A stretch of 6,583 nucleotides of DNA from positions 1-6,583 of the forward strand of contig JACFNY010000118.1 of the NCBI GenBank assembly GCA_019454625.1. The letters are read 5' to 3'. Below, piece by piece: positions 5,549 through 6,583 of the stretch; the first letter of the stretch is position 1, and each line of letters begins with the position of its first letter. The notes below the pieces were generated by a model. The model saw only the letters and a list, made by a program, of their open reading frames with translations, made no database searches and was not told the DNA's origin. Position numbers and translations under genes: made by a program. The stretch comes from Sphingomonadaceae bacterium (lineage in GTDB: Bacteria; Pseudomonadota; Alphaproteobacteria; Sphingomonadales; Sphingomonadaceae).

Positions 5549-6583
5549 GTGGCCGTAATTGCAAAGAACTGGCAGGAACTGAAGAAACCCAACAGCCTCG
5601 AAGTGAAGGCCGGCGCGGACAAGGCGCGGAAGGCGACGTTCGTCGCCGAGCCGCTGGAGCGTGGCTTCGGCCTCACGCTCGGCAATGCGCTTCGCCGCGT
5701 GCTGCTCTCCTCGCTTCAGGGCGCGGCCGTCACCTCGATCAAGATCGACGGCGTGCTGCATGAGTTCTCCTCGCTCGCCGGCGTCCGCGAGGACGTCACC
5801 GACATCGTGCTCAACGTGAAGCAGGTTGCGGTGAAGATGCTCGACGAGCTGCCGAAGCGCCTGCACCTCACCGCGTCGGGCCCGGGCGAAGTCACCGCCG
5901 GCCAGATCTCGGTGACGGGCGACATCGAGATCATGAACCCCGATCTCGTCATCTGCACGCTCGACGAGGGCGCGACGCTGAACATGGAGCTGACCGTCGA
6001 GACCGGCAAGGGCTACGTGCCCGCGTCGCAGAACCGCCCGGCCGACGCCCCGATCGGCCTCGTTCCGGTCGATGCGCTCTACTCGCCGGTGCGTCAGGTC
6101 GCCTACAAGGTGGAGAACACCCGCGTCGGCCAGGAGCTCGACTACGACAAGCTGACGCTGACGGTCGAGACCGACGGCACCGTGAGCCCCGAGGACGCGC
6201 TCGCCTACTCGGCGCGCATCCTTCAGGACCAGCTCGCGCTGTTCATCAACTTCGACGAGCCGACCGCGATCGCCGCCGTTCCCTCCGCCGCCGCTGCGGC
6301 GCAGGAGGACGAGGGCGCCATCAACCGCTACCTGCTCAAGAAGGTGGACGAGCTGGAGCTGTCGGTCCGCAGCGCGAACTGCCTGAAGAACGACAACATC
6401 ATCTACATCGGCGACCTCGTCCAGAAGACCGAGGCCGAGATGCTCCGCACGCCGAACTTCGGCCGCAAGAGCCTCAACGAGATCAAGGAGGTCCTCTCCC
6501 AGATGGGCCTTCGCCTCGGCATGGAAATCCCCGGCTGGCCGCCGGAGAACATCGAGGAGCTCGCCAAGAAGCTCGAACAGGAG
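5549..6583 (+). CDS. rpoA: DNA-directed RNA polymerase subunit alpha (3' end cut by the window)
   Basis: The alpha subunit dimerises to scaffold assembly of beta and beta', and its C-terminal domain binds promoter UP elements and activators. The 345 residues seen cover nearly the whole protein. The N-terminal domain begins at the conserved [13 protein letters not shown] stretch and includes [20 protein letters not shown]. An Ala-rich linker falls near residues 240-253. The C-terminal domain starts around 260, with the DNA-contacting set VRSANCLK in which R274, N277 and C278 correspond to E. coli R265, N268 and C269. The following [12 protein letters not shown] and [13 protein letters not shown] are also conserved. 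The frame is still open at the window edge, and only a few residues should be missing. GTG at 5549 is preferred; an in-frame ATG at 5507 would add 14 basic, non-family residues. It is probably co-transcribed with rpsM and rpsK; rplQ would be expected next. Confidence 0.96.
   Translation, partial: MAVIAKNWQELKKPNSLEVKAGADKARKATFVAEPLERGFGLTLGNALRRVLLSSLQGAAVTSIKIDGVLHEFSSLAGVREDVTDIVLNVKQVAVKMLDELPKRLHLTASGPGEVTAGQISVTGDIEIMNPDLVICTLDEGATLNMELTVETGKGYVPASQNRPADAPIGLVPVDALYSPVRQVAYKVENTRVGQELDYDKLTLTVETDGTVSPEDALAYSARILQDQLALFINFDEPTAIAAVPSAAAAAQEDEGAINRYLLKKVDELELSVRSANCLKNDNIIYIGDLVQKTEAEMLRTPNFGRKSLNEIKEVLSQMGLRLGMEIPGWPPENIEELAKKLEQE

Noticed and set aside
1..6583. CRISPR array, tRNA, transposon or toxin-antitoxin pair
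   Set aside because: I looked for regularly spaced repeats, cloverleaf-like segments, terminal inverted repeats and small paired genes and found none; nearly all of the window is filled by ordinary genes.

Overview
The window is very GC-rich DNA with strong G/C preference at third codon positions. It comes most likely from an alphaproteobacterium of the order Sphingomonadales. This rests on the S13, S11 and RNA polymerase alpha sequences, on the gene order rpsM-rpsK-rpoA without rpsD between rpsK and rpoA, and on the TonB-dependent receptor at the left edge. The taxonomic call is my recognition of protein sequence style, not a search result.

Layout from left to right. (1) The C-terminal half of a TonB-dependent outer-membrane receptor on the + strand, cut by the window edge. 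(2) A GC-rich hairpin that ends this gene and the convergent gene next to it. (3) A complete minus-strand MFS transporter of the metabolite:H+ symporter (MHS) type. (4) A divergent intergenic region of 186 bases. (5) A plus-strand pair with an ATGA overlap: an APC-superfamily amino-acid permease, then a small class I SAM-dependent methyltransferase with a predicted export signal. (6) A 187-base gap with a consensus-like sigma-70 promoter, a terminator-like hairpin with a T tract, a second hairpin and a strong Shine-Dalgarno site. (7) The rpsM-rpsK-rpoA operon, with a very stable hairpin between rpsK and rpoA; rpoA runs off the right edge only a few codons before its expected end.

The left part is an ordinary assembly of envelope transport genes (outer-membrane uptake, two inner-membrane carriers). 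The sequence gives no reason to think they act on one shared substrate. The right part is core translation and transcription machinery with its own promoter. I found no CRISPR array, transposon, tRNA, phage gene or defence system, and nothing that amounts to an undescribed multi-gene system. The points most worth a second look are the structured leader of the ribosomal operon, the exported methyltransferase of unknown substrate coupled to a permease, and the hairpin and start-site ambiguity just ahead of rpoA.
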